DNA from: JAXHUH01 sp034211175
GTDB lineage: Bacteria; Actinomycetota; Acidimicrobiia; Acidimicrobiales; CAIXPF01
Direction of reading: 5' to 3'
NCBI GenBank assembly: GCA_034211175.1
Contig: JAXHUH010000184.1
Coordinates: 1 to 30,524 of the forward strand
DNA: 30,524 nucleotides
This document shows, one piece after another, positions 23,025-30,524 of this stretch; the stretch's first letter is position 1, and each line of letters opens with the position of its first letter. A program made the translations under genes and the position numbers. The notes under the pieces are model-generated. The model worked only from the letters and a program-made list of their open reading frames with translations. It did no database searches and was not told the origin of the DNA.

Positions 23025-24145
23025 TGCGCGTCGTGCACGTCGTGTCCACCATGGAGTCGGCGCACAACTACGTGGACCTCGTGGCGGAGCTGACGGGCGC
23101 CGGCATCGATGTTCACGTCCTGCTCGGCAACGCCGAGCCGACGCCCGTGGAGACCGATCTGTCGGACGCCGGTGCCGAGGTCGTCCGCCTCGGTCTGCGC
23201 CTCCACGACTTCGGCTCGGCGCTGCGGGCCGCGCCGCGTGTGCGCTCCGAGGTGCGGCGACGTCGCCCGTCGATCGTGCACGGCCACTTCCTCGGGGGGT
23301 CGATCGCAGCGGCGTGGGCGTCGATCGCGCTGCCCTCGGCGCGGTTCATCCACACGCGCCACCACGCGGACTTCCACCACGAGCACGCGCGCAAGGGCGT
23401 CGCGTTCGACCGCATGGTCAACCGGCTCAGTGAGCACATTGTTGCGATCTCCCCCGTTGTGGAGGAGGTCCTGCGCGACCGGGAGGGCGTTGCGGCCGGC
23501 CGGGTGTCGGTGATCGAGCACGGTGTGCGCGTCGAGCGCTATCGGGATGTGGTCGACCGCGACGTGGCCGCGTTCCGGCGTCGTGTGGGGCTGGAGGGCC
23601 CGGGTCCCGTCGTCGGGGTCTGCTCGAGGATGATCAACGGCAAGGGATGCGACGTGATCATCGATGCCATGAAGGGCGTCTGGGCCAGCGTCCCGGACGC
23701 ACGGCTCCTGTGGCTGAACGCGAGGGGGCCCCTGGCGCCCGGCCTACGCACCGAGCTCGGGGGCGACGAACGGGTGCGGCTCGTCGAGTTCGAGCACGAC
23801 ATGGCGGCTGCGTTCGCCGCGATGGACGTCTTCGTGCACATCCCGACCAGGCGCACCGCAGAGGCGTTCGGGTTCGTGTACGCGGAGGCGATGGCGAGCG
23901 GTGTGCCGTGCGTGTTCACCGAGGCGGGGGCCATCGCCGGGCGGCTGACGGACGGTGTGCACGCCCACCTCGTGGGGCATCGGGACGCCGAGGTGACCGC
24001 CACCGCGGTACTCGGGCTGCTGGGTGACCCCGACCACGCGAGACAGGTGGCGCACGCGGGTCGGTCCGTGGCCGACGAGCGCTTCACCGTGGTTCGGGAG
24101 GCGGCCGAGCACGCTCGTCTCTATGGCCAGCTGCTCGGTGCGTGA
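23021..24145 (+). CDS. GT4 glycosyltransferase
   Basis: The protein has 374 aa with a complete GT-B family 4 fold: MRVVHVVSTM start, VHGHFLGGSIAAAW, HTRHHADFHHEHARKG, ISPVVEEVL, VIEHGVRVERY, VGVCSRMINGKGCDVIIDAM and the E-x7-E pair in TAEAFGFVYAEAMASGVPCV. It is probably a soluble or peripheral enzyme of the inner leaflet. The start is GTG 23021, overlapping the ABC gene stop (GTGA), or the adjacent ATG 23024 (TGATG); the GGGG run 7 nt upstream favours 23021. It is the last gene of the coupled cassette and ends 31 bp from a convergent gene. Donor and acceptor cannot be told. Confidence 0.88.
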   Translation: MMRVVHVVSTMESAHNYVDLVAELTGAGIDVHVLLGNAEPTPVETDLSDAGAEVVRLGLRLHDFGSALRAAPRVRSEVRRRRPSIVHGHFLGGSIAAAWASIALPSARFIHTRHHADFHHEHARKGVAFDRMVNRLSEHIVAISPVVEEVLRDREGVAAGRVSVIEHGVRVERYRDVVDRDVAAFRRRVGLEGPGPVVGVCSRMINGKGCDVIIDAMKGVWASVPDARLLWLNARGPLAPGLRTELGGDERVRLVEFEHDMAAAFAAMDVFVHIPTRRTAEAFGFVYAEAMASGVPCVFTEAGAIAGRLTDGVHAHLVGHRDAEVTATAVLGLLGDPDHARQVAHAGRSVADERFTVVREAAEHARLYGQLLGA

Positions 24146-24176
24146 TCGAGCACGCTCTCGCCGTGTCCGGCCGTCC

Positions 24177-25316
24177 TCACGCCATGGAGGACAACGACTC
24201 GACGTCCGACTCCTCGATGCCGGTGTAGATCTCGTGGAGCGCCTTGGCTGCGGCCCGCACGTCGAAGCGGCGTTCGGCCAGGTCGCGGCATCGTGCGGGC
24301 AGCTGCGGGTCGTCGAGGAGCTCGATGAGCCGTTGTGCCGCGAGGCCGAGCGAGTCGGGGCCGTCGACGACGACGCCGGCCCGGGCCGCGAGCACGTCGA
24401 CGGCGACGTCGCCGGCGTTGGCATCGACGACGACCGGCCGGCCGGAGGCGAGGAACTCGGCGGCCTTGGTCGGGTAGACGCCGGCGGACGACAGCGGGTT
24501 GCCGGGGGCGAGCACGCAGAGCCCCAGGGAGCTGTGGCGCACCGCCTCGGGCATCTCCGCGGGAGCCCGGCGCTCCACCACGTCGGCGGCCGCCTGGAGC
24601 TGGTCCTCCCACACGCCCGGGTCGGGCCTGACGACCCGCAGCTCGGTGGGGCGGAGGGCGCGGAGCTCGTCGACGAACGCGAGCATGAGCGGTACGTCGT
24701 AGAGCCGGTTGATCGACCCCTGGAGCAGCGCCTGCACGGGGCTCGTGCCCGGCGAGCCGTCCATCGTGAACCGCGAGAGGTCCACGCAGGTCGGGATGGT
24801 CGACGTGCGCCCGACGACCTCGGAGCCGTGACGTTCCTCGAGCACGGCTCGGGAGGCGTGGTTCAGCACGATGATGTGGTCTGCCGTGCGTCCGGCCGTG
24901 TGCTCCAAGCGACCCAGGATCCGGTGCTCGGCGGAACCGTGGCGCATCGAGCCGAGCGCGATCCGCTGTGCGCGCCAGAAGGCCCGCATGTCCCACACCC
25001 ATCGCACCGGACGACCGATCGCCGCCGCGGTGCCGGCCGTGTTGCCACGGGCATGGAGCAGGGGCCGACCGCGCGTGAGCTGCGCCATCTTCATCATCCG
25101 TGCGGCACCGCCCCTCGAACCGAGGCTGCCGAACGGGTGCGCATGCCAGTCGATGCCGTCCGCGAGTGGCAGGCCCGGTTCGCCCGGCTCGGGCTCGAAG
25201 GTGTGGAGCTCGACGTGTCGTCCGAGGCGTGCGATCTCGTTGACGTAGGGAAGGACCTGGGTGACTCCCGGTCCGGTCCGCACCGAGTCGACGGCAAGAT
25301 AGGTGAGTGGGGTCAT
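24177..25316 (-). CDS. GT4-like glycosyltransferase
   Basis: The protein has 379 aa in a GT-B layout: TYLAVDSVRTGPGVTQVLPYVNEIARLG at the N-terminus, LLHARGNTAGTAAAI, IVLNHASRAVLEERHG, IPTCVDLSRF, then VYPTKAAEFLASGRPVVVD. The first Glu of the common E-x7-E pair is absent and only the second is kept, as in the PxKxxEYLAxGxPVV branch of GT4. The ATG at 25316 is taken; a TTG four codons upstream (25328) is possible, and neither has a strong ribosome site. It is convergent with the preceding gene (31-bp gap) and divergent from the next. The role is probably one sugar addition in the same polymer. Confidence 0.84.
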   Translation of the reverse strand: MTPLTYLAVDSVRTGPGVTQVLPYVNEIARLGRHVELHTFEPEPGEPGLPLADGIDWHAHPFGSLGSRGGAARMMKMAQLTRGRPLLHARGNTAGTAAAIGRPVRWVWDMRAFWRAQRIALGSMRHGSAEHRILGRLEHTAGRTADHIIVLNHASRAVLEERHGSEVVGRTSTIPTCVDLSRFTMDGSPGTSPVQALLQGSINRLYDVPLMLAFVDELRALRPTELRVVRPDPGVWEDQLQAAADVVERRAPAEMPEAVRHSSLGLCVLAPGNPLSSAGVYPTKAAEFLASGRPVVVDANAGDVAVDVLAARAGVVVDGPDSLGLAAQRLIELLDDPQLPARCRDLAERRFDVRAAAKALHEIYTGIEESDVESLSSMA

Positions 25317-25369
25317 ATCGCCGTTCAACCGTCGGCAGTGTGCGGATCGGGCTGAGGTGAGACGCGGAG

Positions 25370-25376
25370 TATGAAT
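25370..25376 (+). promoter_or_regulatory. Putative -10 box TATGAAT
   Basis: TATGAAT is the most AT-rich -10-like match in the short divergent space 25317-25399. It would give a leader of about 17 nt carrying the GAGGGGG ribosome site (25385-25391) for GTG 25400. No matching -35 is clear. Confidence 0.35.
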
Positions 25377-25399
25377 GACGTTCAGAGGGGGTCGGCCCC

Positions 25400-26494
25400 G
25401 TGAGTGTCCGGTTCCTCGCCGTGCACCGACCCAACCGTGCGCCGGCGCAGCGGTTCCGCTTCGAGCAGTACCTGCCGGCGCTCGATGACGCCGGCATCGA
25501 GCACCGCCAGACGTTCTTCATCGACGCGCGCGGCGACGAGCGCTTCTACGCCGCCGGCTCAGCGCTCGACAAGGTCGCCGTCGTCGCCGCCGGCCACGCC
25601 CGCCGCGCCGTCGAGGTCGCGCGCGGTGATCGCGAGGACGTGGTGTTCGTGCAACGCGAGGCCGCCGTCGGCCCCGGCACGTGGTGGGAACGGCTCCTGG
25701 CCCGGGGGCGGCGCCTCGTCTACGACTTCGACGACGCCATCTGGATCCGTGATGTGTCCGAGGCGAACCGGCGCTACGCCCGGCTCAAGCCGACGGGCAA
25801 GGTCGAGAAGCTCGCCGGCGAAGCCGACCTGGTGCTCGCCGGCAACGAGTACCTGGCGTCCTACGCCCGGCGGTTCAGCGACCGGGTCGCGGTCTTCCCG
25901 ACGACGATCGACACGGATCGCTACCGGCCCCGGCCACCGACCGACGACGAGCGGGTCGTCATCGGGTGGAGCGGGAGCCGATCGACCCTCGCCCACCTCC
26001 GCACCGTGCTCCCGGCACTCGAGGCCGTGCACCGTCGCTACGGCGACCGGGTGCGGTTCGAGGTCGTGGGGGACCAGCCGCTCGAAGGTACGGGGCTGCC
26101 GGTGGACTTCGTCCGTTGGACCCCCGACGGTGAGGTCGACGCGCTCCACCGCTTCGACATCGGCATCATGCCGCTGCCGGACAACGAATGGACGCAGGGC
26201 AAGTGCGGCTGCAAGGGCCTGCAGTACATGGGGTGCGCCATCCCCGCCGTCGTCTCGCCCGTCGGCGTGAACCGGGACATCGTCACCGACGGCGACAACG
26301 GGATGTGGGCGACCACGACCGACGAGTGGGTCGATCGGCTCGGCGCGCTGGTCGAGGACGCCGACCTGCGGGCCCGGGTCGGCGCGGCCGGGCGACGCAC
26401 GGTGGTCGAGCACTACTCGGTCGCGGCGACCGCGCCGACGTTCGTGGGCTACCTGCGGGACCTCGCGGCGGGCCGCGATCCGCTCAGTTCGTGA
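25400..26494 (+). CDS. Glycosyltransferase family 4/1-like protein
   Basis: The protein has 364 aa. The motifs match a surface-glycan glycosyltransferase branch: HRPNRAPAQRFRFEQYLPAL start, YDFDDAIW, ADLVLAGNEYLASYARRF, FPTTIDTDRYRP, IGWSGSRSTLAHL, DIGIMPLPDNEWTQGKCGCKGLQYMG and IPAVVSPVGVNRDIV. In this branch the E-x7-E pair is replaced by a GKC/KxLQYM pattern, as seen here. The start is GTG 25400 with a GAGGGGG site 8 nt upstream. Its last 11 bp overlap the 3' end of the convergent BY-kinase gene. It is likely to act in the cytosol on a lipid-linked intermediate; substrates are unknown. Confidence 0.85.
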   Translation: MSVRFLAVHRPNRAPAQRFRFEQYLPALDDAGIEHRQTFFIDARGDERFYAAGSALDKVAVVAAGHARRAVEVARGDREDVVFVQREAAVGPGTWWERLLARGRRLVYDFDDAIWIRDVSEANRRYARLKPTGKVEKLAGEADLVLAGNEYLASYARRFSDRVAVFPTTIDTDRYRPRPPTDDERVVIGWSGSRSTLAHLRTVLPALEAVHRRYGDRVRFEVVGDQPLEGTGLPVDFVRWTPDGEVDALHRFDIGIMPLPDNEWTQGKCGCKGLQYMGCAIPAVVSPVGVNRDIVTDGDNGMWATTTDEWVDRLGALVEDADLRARVGAAGRRTVVEHYSVAATAPTFVGYLRDLAAGRDPLSS

Positions 26495-28121
26495 GCGGCG
26501 GCACGGGTGGGGTCGTCGAGGGGGCGGCGTGGCCGTTGCTGCGGCCGTTCGTGTGCCCGTTGCCCGACGGGCCGCTCTCGTTCGGTCGCTGCGACGGGTA
26601 GCCGTAGCCGTACCGGTAGCCGTAGCGGTCGCCGGCGCCCGGCTCGATGTCGTTGAGGGTCGTGCCGATCAGCTTGGCGTCGACCTGGCCCAGCGCGTCG
26701 ACGGCGAGCTCGAGCTCCTTCATCGTGGTGTCGCCGGCCCGGGCCACGAGCACGGTCGCGTCGACCACGTAGGACAGCACCAGCGCATCGGTCACCGGCA
26801 GGATCGGCGGGCTGTCGATCACGAGCACGTCGCCCTCGGTCTGGAGGTGGGCGAAGAGGTTCGGGATGTGGGTCCCGGCCAGCAACTCGGCCGGGTTCGG
26901 CGGTGTGTCGCCGGCGCACAGGACCCGCAGCCCGGGCACGTCGACCACCGCGGTCAGCGCGGCCTCGAGCGGCGCGTCGCCGACGACGACCGAGGACAGG
27001 CCCGGCGAGGCGTTCAGCCCGAAGTAGCGGTGGATCGACGGGTTGCGCAGGTCGCAGTCGACCAACGTGACCCGCTGGCCGCCCCGGGCGATCGCCACCG
27101 CCAGGTTGGCCGCCGTCGTCGTCTTGCCCTCGGCCTGGCGGGCGCTGGTCAGCTGCACCGAGCGGATCGGGCGCTTGAGGCCGATGAACTGGATCGACGT
27201 GCGCAGCGACCGGTACGCCTCCGACGTCGGTGACGACGGTTCGCGTCGGGTCACCAGGTCGCGCCGCTCCCGGTACTGGCGCTCCAGCGTCGGCACCACC
27301 GCGAGGTTGGGTGCGTCGGTCATGCGCTCGAGGTCGGCCTTCGACCCGACCGTGTCGTCGAGGTAGTCGAGCAGGAGCGCGGCCGCGGCGCCGAGCACCA
27401 GGCCGACGACGAGCGCGGCGATGGCGTTGCGAAGCGGGTTCGGCGAGATCGGCGAGTCGGGGGCGACGGCCGGGTTGAGCACGAACGCGCTGCGCTGGCT
27501 GGCCAGGTCGGTGTTGAGCTGGATCGCCTCGAGCTGCTGGACGAGCGTCTGGCGCCGCGACTCGAGCGCGCGCAGCTCGCGCTCGGCGCCGCCGTCGGGC
27601 TCGGCTTCGAGCTCGGCGAGCTCGGTGTCGATGTCGTCGATGGCCTGCTGCACGACGCCGGCGGTGGCGGTGAACTCGTCGACCGCGAGCTCGCGTCGCA
27701 GCGACAGCAGCTCCTCCGCGTAGATGTCGGCCGTGGTCGCCGCGACCTCGGGATCGCCGCTCTCGACGCTCAGCGCGAGCACGTCGGCGTCGTTGGCGCG
27801 GGACGCCGACAGGGTGAACGGCTGCTCGACCCGGATGCGGATCCGGTCCTCGAGGCGGTCGCTGCGGGCGAGCGCCAGCTCGTTCTCGATGTCGCGGTCG
27901 CGGCTCGCGATCGCCGCGCTCGTCGGGTCCACCAGGTCGGTGCCCCGCTGGGGCGAGACGAGCACCTCGACCGTCGAGCGGTACCGCGACTCGGCGAGCA
28001 GCGAGAGCACGACGGTCACGAGGATGGTCGCGACGGGTACGACCAGCAGGAGGAGCCACCGCCGCCGGAGGACGGCGAGGTAGTCCCGCAGGTGCAGATC
28101 GGAGGAGGAAACGGCCGCCAT
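26484..28121 (-). CDS. Wzz-type chain-length protein fused to BY-kinase
   Basis: The protein has 545 aa. The N-terminal Wzz domain has two membrane helices (about 20-42 and 231-251) around an external coiled-coil-rich region (about 45-225). The cytoplasmic kinase has Walker A SARQAEGKTTT (Lys333), Walker A' VTLVDCDLR (Asp355/Asp357) and Walker B VLVIDSPP (Asp436), with the EAYRSLRT activator motif at 301-308. The tail GDRYGYRYGYGYPSQ carries five alternating tyrosines (500, 502, 504, 506, 508), the expected autophosphorylation cluster, followed by an Asn/Gly/Pro-rich end. Proteobacteria have the same one-chain form (Wzc), while many Firmicutes split the two parts; this one is of the fused type. 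It should set polymer length and export by cycles of Tyr phosphorylation. No protein-tyrosine phosphatase is seen in the window. Confidence 0.93.
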   Translation of the reverse strand: MAAVSSSDLHLRDYLAVLRRRWLLLLVVPVATILVTVVLSLLAESRYRSTVEVLVSPQRGTDLVDPTSAAIASRDRDIENELALARSDRLEDRIRIRVEQPFTLSASRANDADVLALSVESGDPEVAATTADIYAEELLSLRRELAVDEFTATAGVVQQAIDDIDTELAELEAEPDGGAERELRALESRRQTLVQQLEAIQLNTDLASQRSAFVLNPAVAPDSPISPNPLRNAIAALVVGLVLGAAAALLLDYLDDTVGSKADLERMTDAPNLAVVPTLERQYRERRDLVTRREPSSPTSEAYRSLRTSIQFIGLKRPIRSVQLTSARQAEGKTTTAANLAVAIARGGQRVTLVDCDLRNPSIHRYFGLNASPGLSSVVVGDAPLEAALTAVVDVPGLRVLCAGDTPPNPAELLAGTHIPNLFAHLQTEGDVLVIDSPPILPVTDALVLSYVVDATVLVARAGDTTMKELELAVDALGQVDAKLIGTTLNDIEPGAGDRYGYRYGYGYPSQRPNESGPSGNGHTNGRSNGHAAPSTTPPVPPLTN

Positions 28122-28132
28122 CGTTCCGGTCG

Positions 28133-28138
28133 AATCTA
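28133..28138 (-). promoter_or_regulatory. Putative -10 box TAGATT for BY-kinase gene
   Basis: TAGATT on the minus strand fits TANNNT and ends 11 nt before the ATG at 28121, giving a leader of only a few nucleotides. The ribosome site is weak, so near-leaderless translation is plausible. Confidence 0.4.
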
Positions 28139-28248
28139 CCGATCGTTGTTCGCCGTGCGGTCCGTGCCGACACGATCTCGGCCGGGTTGTGACCTCTGGC
28201 TCAGCTCGCGGTCTGAACCGGGGTCGTCATGTCGCCGCCGCTGCCGCG

Positions 28249-29853
28249 TCAGGGGTGGCGACGGGCCGGGTCGGTGCCGAAGGCGCGGTAGATCGGATCG
28301 AGCCGTCGCTCGGTCGGCCCGGTGTCGTCGCCGGCACCGTTCACGGTCGCCGCGTGGTCCGCGGCGGGGTCGTCGAGCCGCAGCGTGAGGCGGTGCACGT
28401 CGCCCGCCGTCTCGAGGGCCAGCCCGTACTCGAGCTCCAGCGCGTCGACCAGCTCCCGCACCGAGCCGATCCCGGCGACATCGAGGCTGAAGCCCGGGAA
28501 CCGCTTGCGGAGCATGTCGCCGGTCTCCGCGATGGTGAGCCCGTTGTTGCCGTGCGCGACCGCTCGGGCGACGGCCCGGGCGACGAAGGCCAGGACGTCG
28601 CGCCGTGTCGGCGGCCGCGTCGGGTCCTCGGTCGCTTCGGCGCCGCCCTCGGGGCCCGGTGCATGGTCGTCGGTCGCGGCGGGGGGCGCAGGCGGGGGAT
28701 CGGTGTCCCCGGCGGCGACACCCGGCACCGCGACGTCGGCCACCGGCGTGACGGCGGCGGGTGGGGCGCCGTTGACCGCCGCCTCGTGTGCGACGCCGGC
28801 ATCGGCGTACCCACGATCGGCGGCTCCCGTGACACCCGGTGAGGCGACGGCGTCACCGGCAGCGGGTTCGGTGGGCGAGCCCGTGGGACCGTCCACGCCG
28901 TGCTCGTGCGCATCGAGGTCGATGTCGACATCGAGGTCGATGTCGTCGTCCGGTGGGGGCACGGCGGCGCCGGCGCTCACCTCGTCCGGACCGGTCGCGG
29001 CCGGCTCGTCGGCGTCGGGCGGCCCGGAGGCACGCATCCCGTCGGTCGGCTCCGCCGACGTCACCTCGTCGACCGGCTCGGCCACGAGCGGGAGCGCGAC
29101 CGCGGGAGCGTCCTCGGCCATCGCGGTGGTCGCGTCGCTCGCCGGTGCCTGCGCCGACGCCGGCCGGTCGTCGCGGGGTTCGCGTTCGGGGCGGCGGGAC
29201 GAGGTGCCGTTCCCGCGGTCGTCGCGTGGCGGCCGGTCGGCGGCCGACGGGCGGGCCGGTGCCTCGTCGTCACTCGTGAGCGGCGCCAGCCACACGCCCG
29301 AGGGCGGGAGGTCGTAGATGTTGGTGCGGGGGAGGGGCCGGGTGAAGACCCCGGGGAGCTCCTCGAGGTCGAGGAACTCCAGGACCTCGGACTCGAACGC
29401 GAACGAGTCCTTCTCGCGGTAGCCGAGCACGATGACCTGGAGGCCGTCGGTGGCGTACTCGACGAGATCGCCGGCGAACGCCCGCCCGTCGTGCGAGGCG
29501 ACGACCAGCTCGACCAGTGAGCCCTGGCGATGTCGCTTGCGGATGTGGCGGGCGATGTCGGCGTCGACGTCGTCGGAGCGGCCCCGCTTGGGCTTCACGA
29601 AGACGTAGAAGCCGGCGTGGCGCATGGTCGAGATCCACGGCGTCATCTGGCGCTCGCCGCCACGGGGGACGTTGGCGAAGATGCACGCCTCGACGATGTC
29701 GTCGGGCCGGCACCGCTCACGGAGCCAGGCGAGGACCGCGGTCAGGTCCGGTCGCGTCGAAGGTGAGGCGCGCTCTCCGATCGCCTCGGAGAGGCACATG
29801 TCCATGTTCGGCGCGTCCCAGACAAGGAGCCGCCGCCTGCCCCGTGTGGCCAT
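28249..29853 (-). CDS. NYN (PIN-like) domain plus LOTUS-like domain protein
   Basis: The protein has 534 aa. Residues 1-185 form a NYN domain: LLVWDAPNMDM (Asp13, Asn16), VDADIARHI (Asp97/Asp99) and VVASHDGRAF (Asp122) supply the acidic metal-binding set of this PIN-like ribonuclease fold. A 220-residue low-complexity linker (about 195-415) is rich in Ala, Pro, Asp and Thr and contains DIDLDVDIDLD, encoded by an 18-bp repeat. Residues about 416-491 (FVARAVARAVAHGNNGLTIAETGDMLRKRFPGFSL...) resemble a LOTUS/OST-HTH RNA-binding domain. A role as an RNase or RNA-binding regulator is inferred from these families; no target is known. The ATG at 29853 starts the domain; a GTG at 29904 (GGGGCG site 5 nt upstream) would add 17 residues and cannot be excluded. 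Confidence 0.83.
   Translation of the reverse strand: MATRGRRRLLVWDAPNMDMCLSEAIGERASPSTRPDLTAVLAWLRERCRPDDIVEACIFANVPRGGERQMTPWISTMRHAGFYVFVKPKRGRSDDVDADIARHIRKRHRQGSLVELVVASHDGRAFAGDLVEYATDGLQVIVLGYREKDSFAFESEVLEFLDLEELPGVFTRPLPRTNIYDLPPSGVWLAPLTSDDEAPARPSAADRPPRDDRGNGTSSRRPEREPRDDRPASAQAPASDATTAMAEDAPAVALPLVAEPVDEVTSAEPTDGMRASGPPDADEPAATGPDEVSAGAAVPPPDDDIDLDVDIDLDAHEHGVDGPTGSPTEPAAGDAVASPGVTGAADRGYADAGVAHEAAVNGAPPAAVTPVADVAVPGVAAGDTDPPPAPPAATDDHAPGPEGGAEATEDPTRPPTRRDVLAFVARAVARAVAHGNNGLTIAETGDMLRKRFPGFSLDVAGIGSVRELVDALELEYGLALETAGDVHRLTLRLDDPAADHAATVNGAGDDTGPTERRLDPIYRAFGTDPARRHP
28911..28946. repeat. 18-bp tandem duplication inside the NYN gene linker
   Basis: CATCGAGGTCGATGTCGA is repeated twice with one mismatch. 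On the minus strand it encodes the Asp/hydrophobic repeat DIDLDV in the disordered linker; length variation between strains would be expected. Confidence 0.8.
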
Positions 29854-29978
29854 GTCCTCGATCGTCCCGCCTCGTTGGTCGCGGGTCCCGCCCGGCTGGT
29901 GCACGACCGCCCCGTTGGAGGCACCCCGACGCGAGATCGGCGCAGCGGCGCGACGTTCACGTGGCGATCAGTCAGGAC

Positions 29979-30007
29979 ATCCTAGCCGATGAGGAGGCCG
30001 CGCCGAA
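29979..30007 (-). promoter_or_regulatory. Putative promoter of the NYN gene
   Basis: On the minus strand TTCGGC (30002-30007) and TAGGAT (29979-29984) are separated by 17 bp. Transcription would start near 29972 and leave a leader of about 70-120 nt depending on the start codon used. Confidence 0.4.
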
Positions 30008-30043
30008 CCAGGTGGTCGGCACAGGGGCCGGTCGATCAGGTTG

Positions 30044-30524
30044 TCAGCGGCGGCGGGGGACGCTGTTGCCGGCCTGGCCGAGGCGCACCGGCAGCGGCAG
30101 CCACAGGGCCATGATCACGAGGGTCGAGGCGACCCAGATCGCCCACACCAGCGCGGTCCGCGCGGTGTCGGAGGCGATGCGGAGCTGGAGCGTGCCGTCC
30201 TCGACGTTGATCTCGACTGCACCGAGGACCTCGGCGATCGCCGACGCCGGGCCGGTGATGTTCTGGACGTCGGCGGCCATCTCCTCGGCCTCGCCCTCGA
30301 CGGAGGGGCCGGACGTCGTGGTCTCGGCCTCGCCGGCAGCGGTGGCCCGGCTGCGCTCGGCGGCGGTCGACCCGGTCGTGTCCGCAGAGGACGAGGGCGT
30401 GGTCGACGTCTCGGTGCTCGTCGGCGCCGGCTCGGTCGTCGTGGTCGCCGGCCCGGCCTCGCCCACGTCCTCGGTGCCGTCGCCGATGGCGGGCCCGAGG
30501 GTCGGGTCGCTCGTCGTGGTGGTC
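30044..30524 (-). CDS. Partial Thr/Ser-rich protein with one C-terminal membrane helix
   Basis: The frame is open to the window edge, so the N-terminus is missing and the visible part is about 159 aa. It starts in a Thr/Ser/Ala/Pro-rich low-complexity stretch (TTTTEPAPTSTETSTTPSSS), followed by about 50 residues (NITGPASAIAEVLGAVEINVEDGTLQLRIASDTA) that look folded. One membrane helix (ALVWAIWVASTLVIMALWLPL) comes next, then a short basic tail ending in RRR. This suggests a large outside part, a stalk-like linker and a short cytosolic end. No sortase or lipobox signal is visible. The family is not recognised. Confidence 0.65.
   Translation of the reverse strand, partial: TTTTSDPTLGPAIGDGTEDVGEAGPATTTTEPAPTSTETSTTPSSSADTTGSTAAERSRATAAGEAETTTSGPSVEGEAEEMAADVQNITGPASAIAEVLGAVEINVEDGTLQLRIASDTARTALVWAIWVASTLVIMALWLPLPVRLGQAGNSVPRRR

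Overview
The window is about 30.5 kb of very GC-rich DNA. GTG starts are common, genes are densely packed, and there are SARP/BTAD-type regulation, a tyrosine-rich BY-kinase tail and leaderless-looking promoters. This fits an actinomycete (Actinomycetota); an Acidimicrobiia-like host (Iamia/Ilumatobacter type) is my guess from gene style, not something the sequence proves. I see no rRNA, tRNA, CRISPR array, integrase or insertion sequence.

Layout. (1) Positions 1-5121: a tandem 28-bp hairpin repeat runs into the 3' end of a DUF255 thioredoxin-fold protein gene (minus), which diverges from a secreted GH13 alpha-amylase with Ig-like modules and an X25-type C-terminus (plus). (2) Positions 5296-11192: a large BTAD/AAA transcriptional regulator is translationally coupled to a two-part protein, an unrecognised N-terminal half joined to an MpaB/Lcp (DUF2236) oxygenase-like domain. 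This gene also ends inside a duplicated hairpin. (3) Positions 11525-12469: a stand-alone EAL (c-di-GMP phosphodiesterase) protein with a palindrome upstream. (4) Positions 12858-28121: an exopolysaccharide or lipid-linked glycan locus. It holds a GT4 fused to a degenerate phosphoglycosyltransferase domain, an epimerase fused to a DegT-fold domain without the PLP lysine, a polymerase-like membrane protein, a WecA/MraY-type initiator, a GT4 with two membrane anchors, a PglK-like ABC exporter, three more glycosyltransferases, and a Wzz/BY-kinase fusion. (5) Positions 28249-30524: a NYN-LOTUS putative RNase/RNA-binding protein and the C-terminal end of a Thr/Ser-rich single-pass membrane protein cut by the window edge.

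How the genes may work together (inference). The WecA-type enzyme starts a sugar on the lipid carrier, the GT4 enzymes extend it, the ABC exporter flips it, the polytopic protein may polymerise it, and the Wzz/BY-kinase sets chain length under Tyr-phosphorylation control. The epimerase and the DegT-fold partner would supply or modify nucleotide sugars. The neighbouring EAL protein suggests, without proving, c-di-GMP control of the surface polymer.

Most unusual: two fused enzymes whose second domains lack the expected catalytic residues, stop codons embedded in repeated hairpins at two genes, and the BTAD plus MpaB/Lcp-like coupled pair with a large unrecognised N-terminal region.
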